Shown here: positions 6,521 through 6,561 of the stretch, in pieces
Position numbering within the stretch: position 1 is the first letter of the stretch
Layout: the number at the start of each line of letters is the position of its first letter
Assembly (NCBI GenBank): GCA_019307645.1
Contig: JAFDJF010000138.1
Location: 1 to 6,561, forward strand
Direction: 5' to 3'
DNA: 6,561 bases
From: Deltaproteobacteria bacterium
Lineage (GTDB): Bacteria > Desulfobacterota > DSM-4660 > Desulfatiglandales > Desulfatiglandaceae
Position numbers and translations under genes: made by a program
The notes under the pieces: model-generated
Database searches by the model: none
Told to the model about the DNA's origin: nothing
Seen by the model: the letters and a program-made list of their open reading frames with translations, nothing else

Positions 6521-6561
6521 TATATAAAATCCACGGTGTACCAATCGGTCTCAAAATCCCA
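6517..6561 (-). CDS. C-terminal tail of an upstream gene, DUF4390-like
   Basis: From the window edge, one minus-strand frame reads WDFETDWYTVDFIY and then TGA (6519-6517). I recognise this as like the C-terminal ending of DUF4390 proteins, small exported proteins of unknown function. From memory, these are often encoded directly upstream of NtrY-like kinases, which agrees with the position here. Only 14 residues are visible, so the call rests on one short motif plus context. Another frame is also open at the edge (21 codons, ending in TAA at 6497-6495) and cannot be excluded. Confidence 0.5.
   Translation of the reverse strand, partial: WDFETDWYTVDFIY

Noticed and set aside
6454..6536. CCGTGG/CCACGG inverted repeat in the leader
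   Set aside because: Only six bases with a 71-base gap; expected by chance.
6350..6561. Plus-strand frame open for about 70 codons to the window edge
   Set aside because: It has no ATG, GTG or TTG start until a late GTG, shows no recognisable motif, and overlaps the probable leader and the DUF4390-like tail on the other strand.

Overview
This window reads as a piece of a Gram-negative genome. It carries genes for heptose-containing lipopolysaccharide (LPS), next to an NtrY-type sensor kinase, with moderate GC content. The style of the proteins and the gene order (a DUF4390-like protein tail, then an NtrY-like kinase, then waaA and lpxK) suggest a deltaproteobacterium (Desulfobacterota-like). 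That assignment rests on remembered family resemblance, not on a search. Every gene I can support is on the minus strand, so in transcription order the window is read from its right end to its left end.

Right end (6561 to 6314): a 14-residue C-terminal tail that resembles the end of DUF4390 proteins, then about 200 bases without a gene. That spacer holds a possible promoter and a 14-base repeat. Next comes one large membrane histidine kinase (6313-4082) with transmembrane sensor, HAMP, PAS, HisKA and HATPase parts. A 127-base spacer (4081-3955) contains a strong imperfect palindrome whose arm is the same 14-base repeat. No response-regulator gene is visible.

Left half (3954 to 1): four consecutive genes of lipid A and inner-core assembly. 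They are waaA (Kdo transferase), lpxK (lipid A 4'-kinase, coupled to waaA by a TAATG overlap), gmhB (heptose bisphosphate phosphatase, GTG start) and a GT9 heptosyltransferase (waaC-like, cut by the window edge). LpxK makes lipid IVA and WaaA adds Kdo to it. GmhB supplies a precursor of activated heptose, and WaaC puts the first heptose on Kdo. The genes therefore cover the junction between lipid A and core, with lpxL, hldE, gmhA, hldD and waaF not seen here.

The genes themselves are conventional. The less ordinary points are the repeat family found on both sides of the kinase gene, the absence of a partner regulator beside the kinase, and the forced GTG start of gmhB. I see no CRISPR array, tRNA, rRNA, insertion sequence or clear new system.
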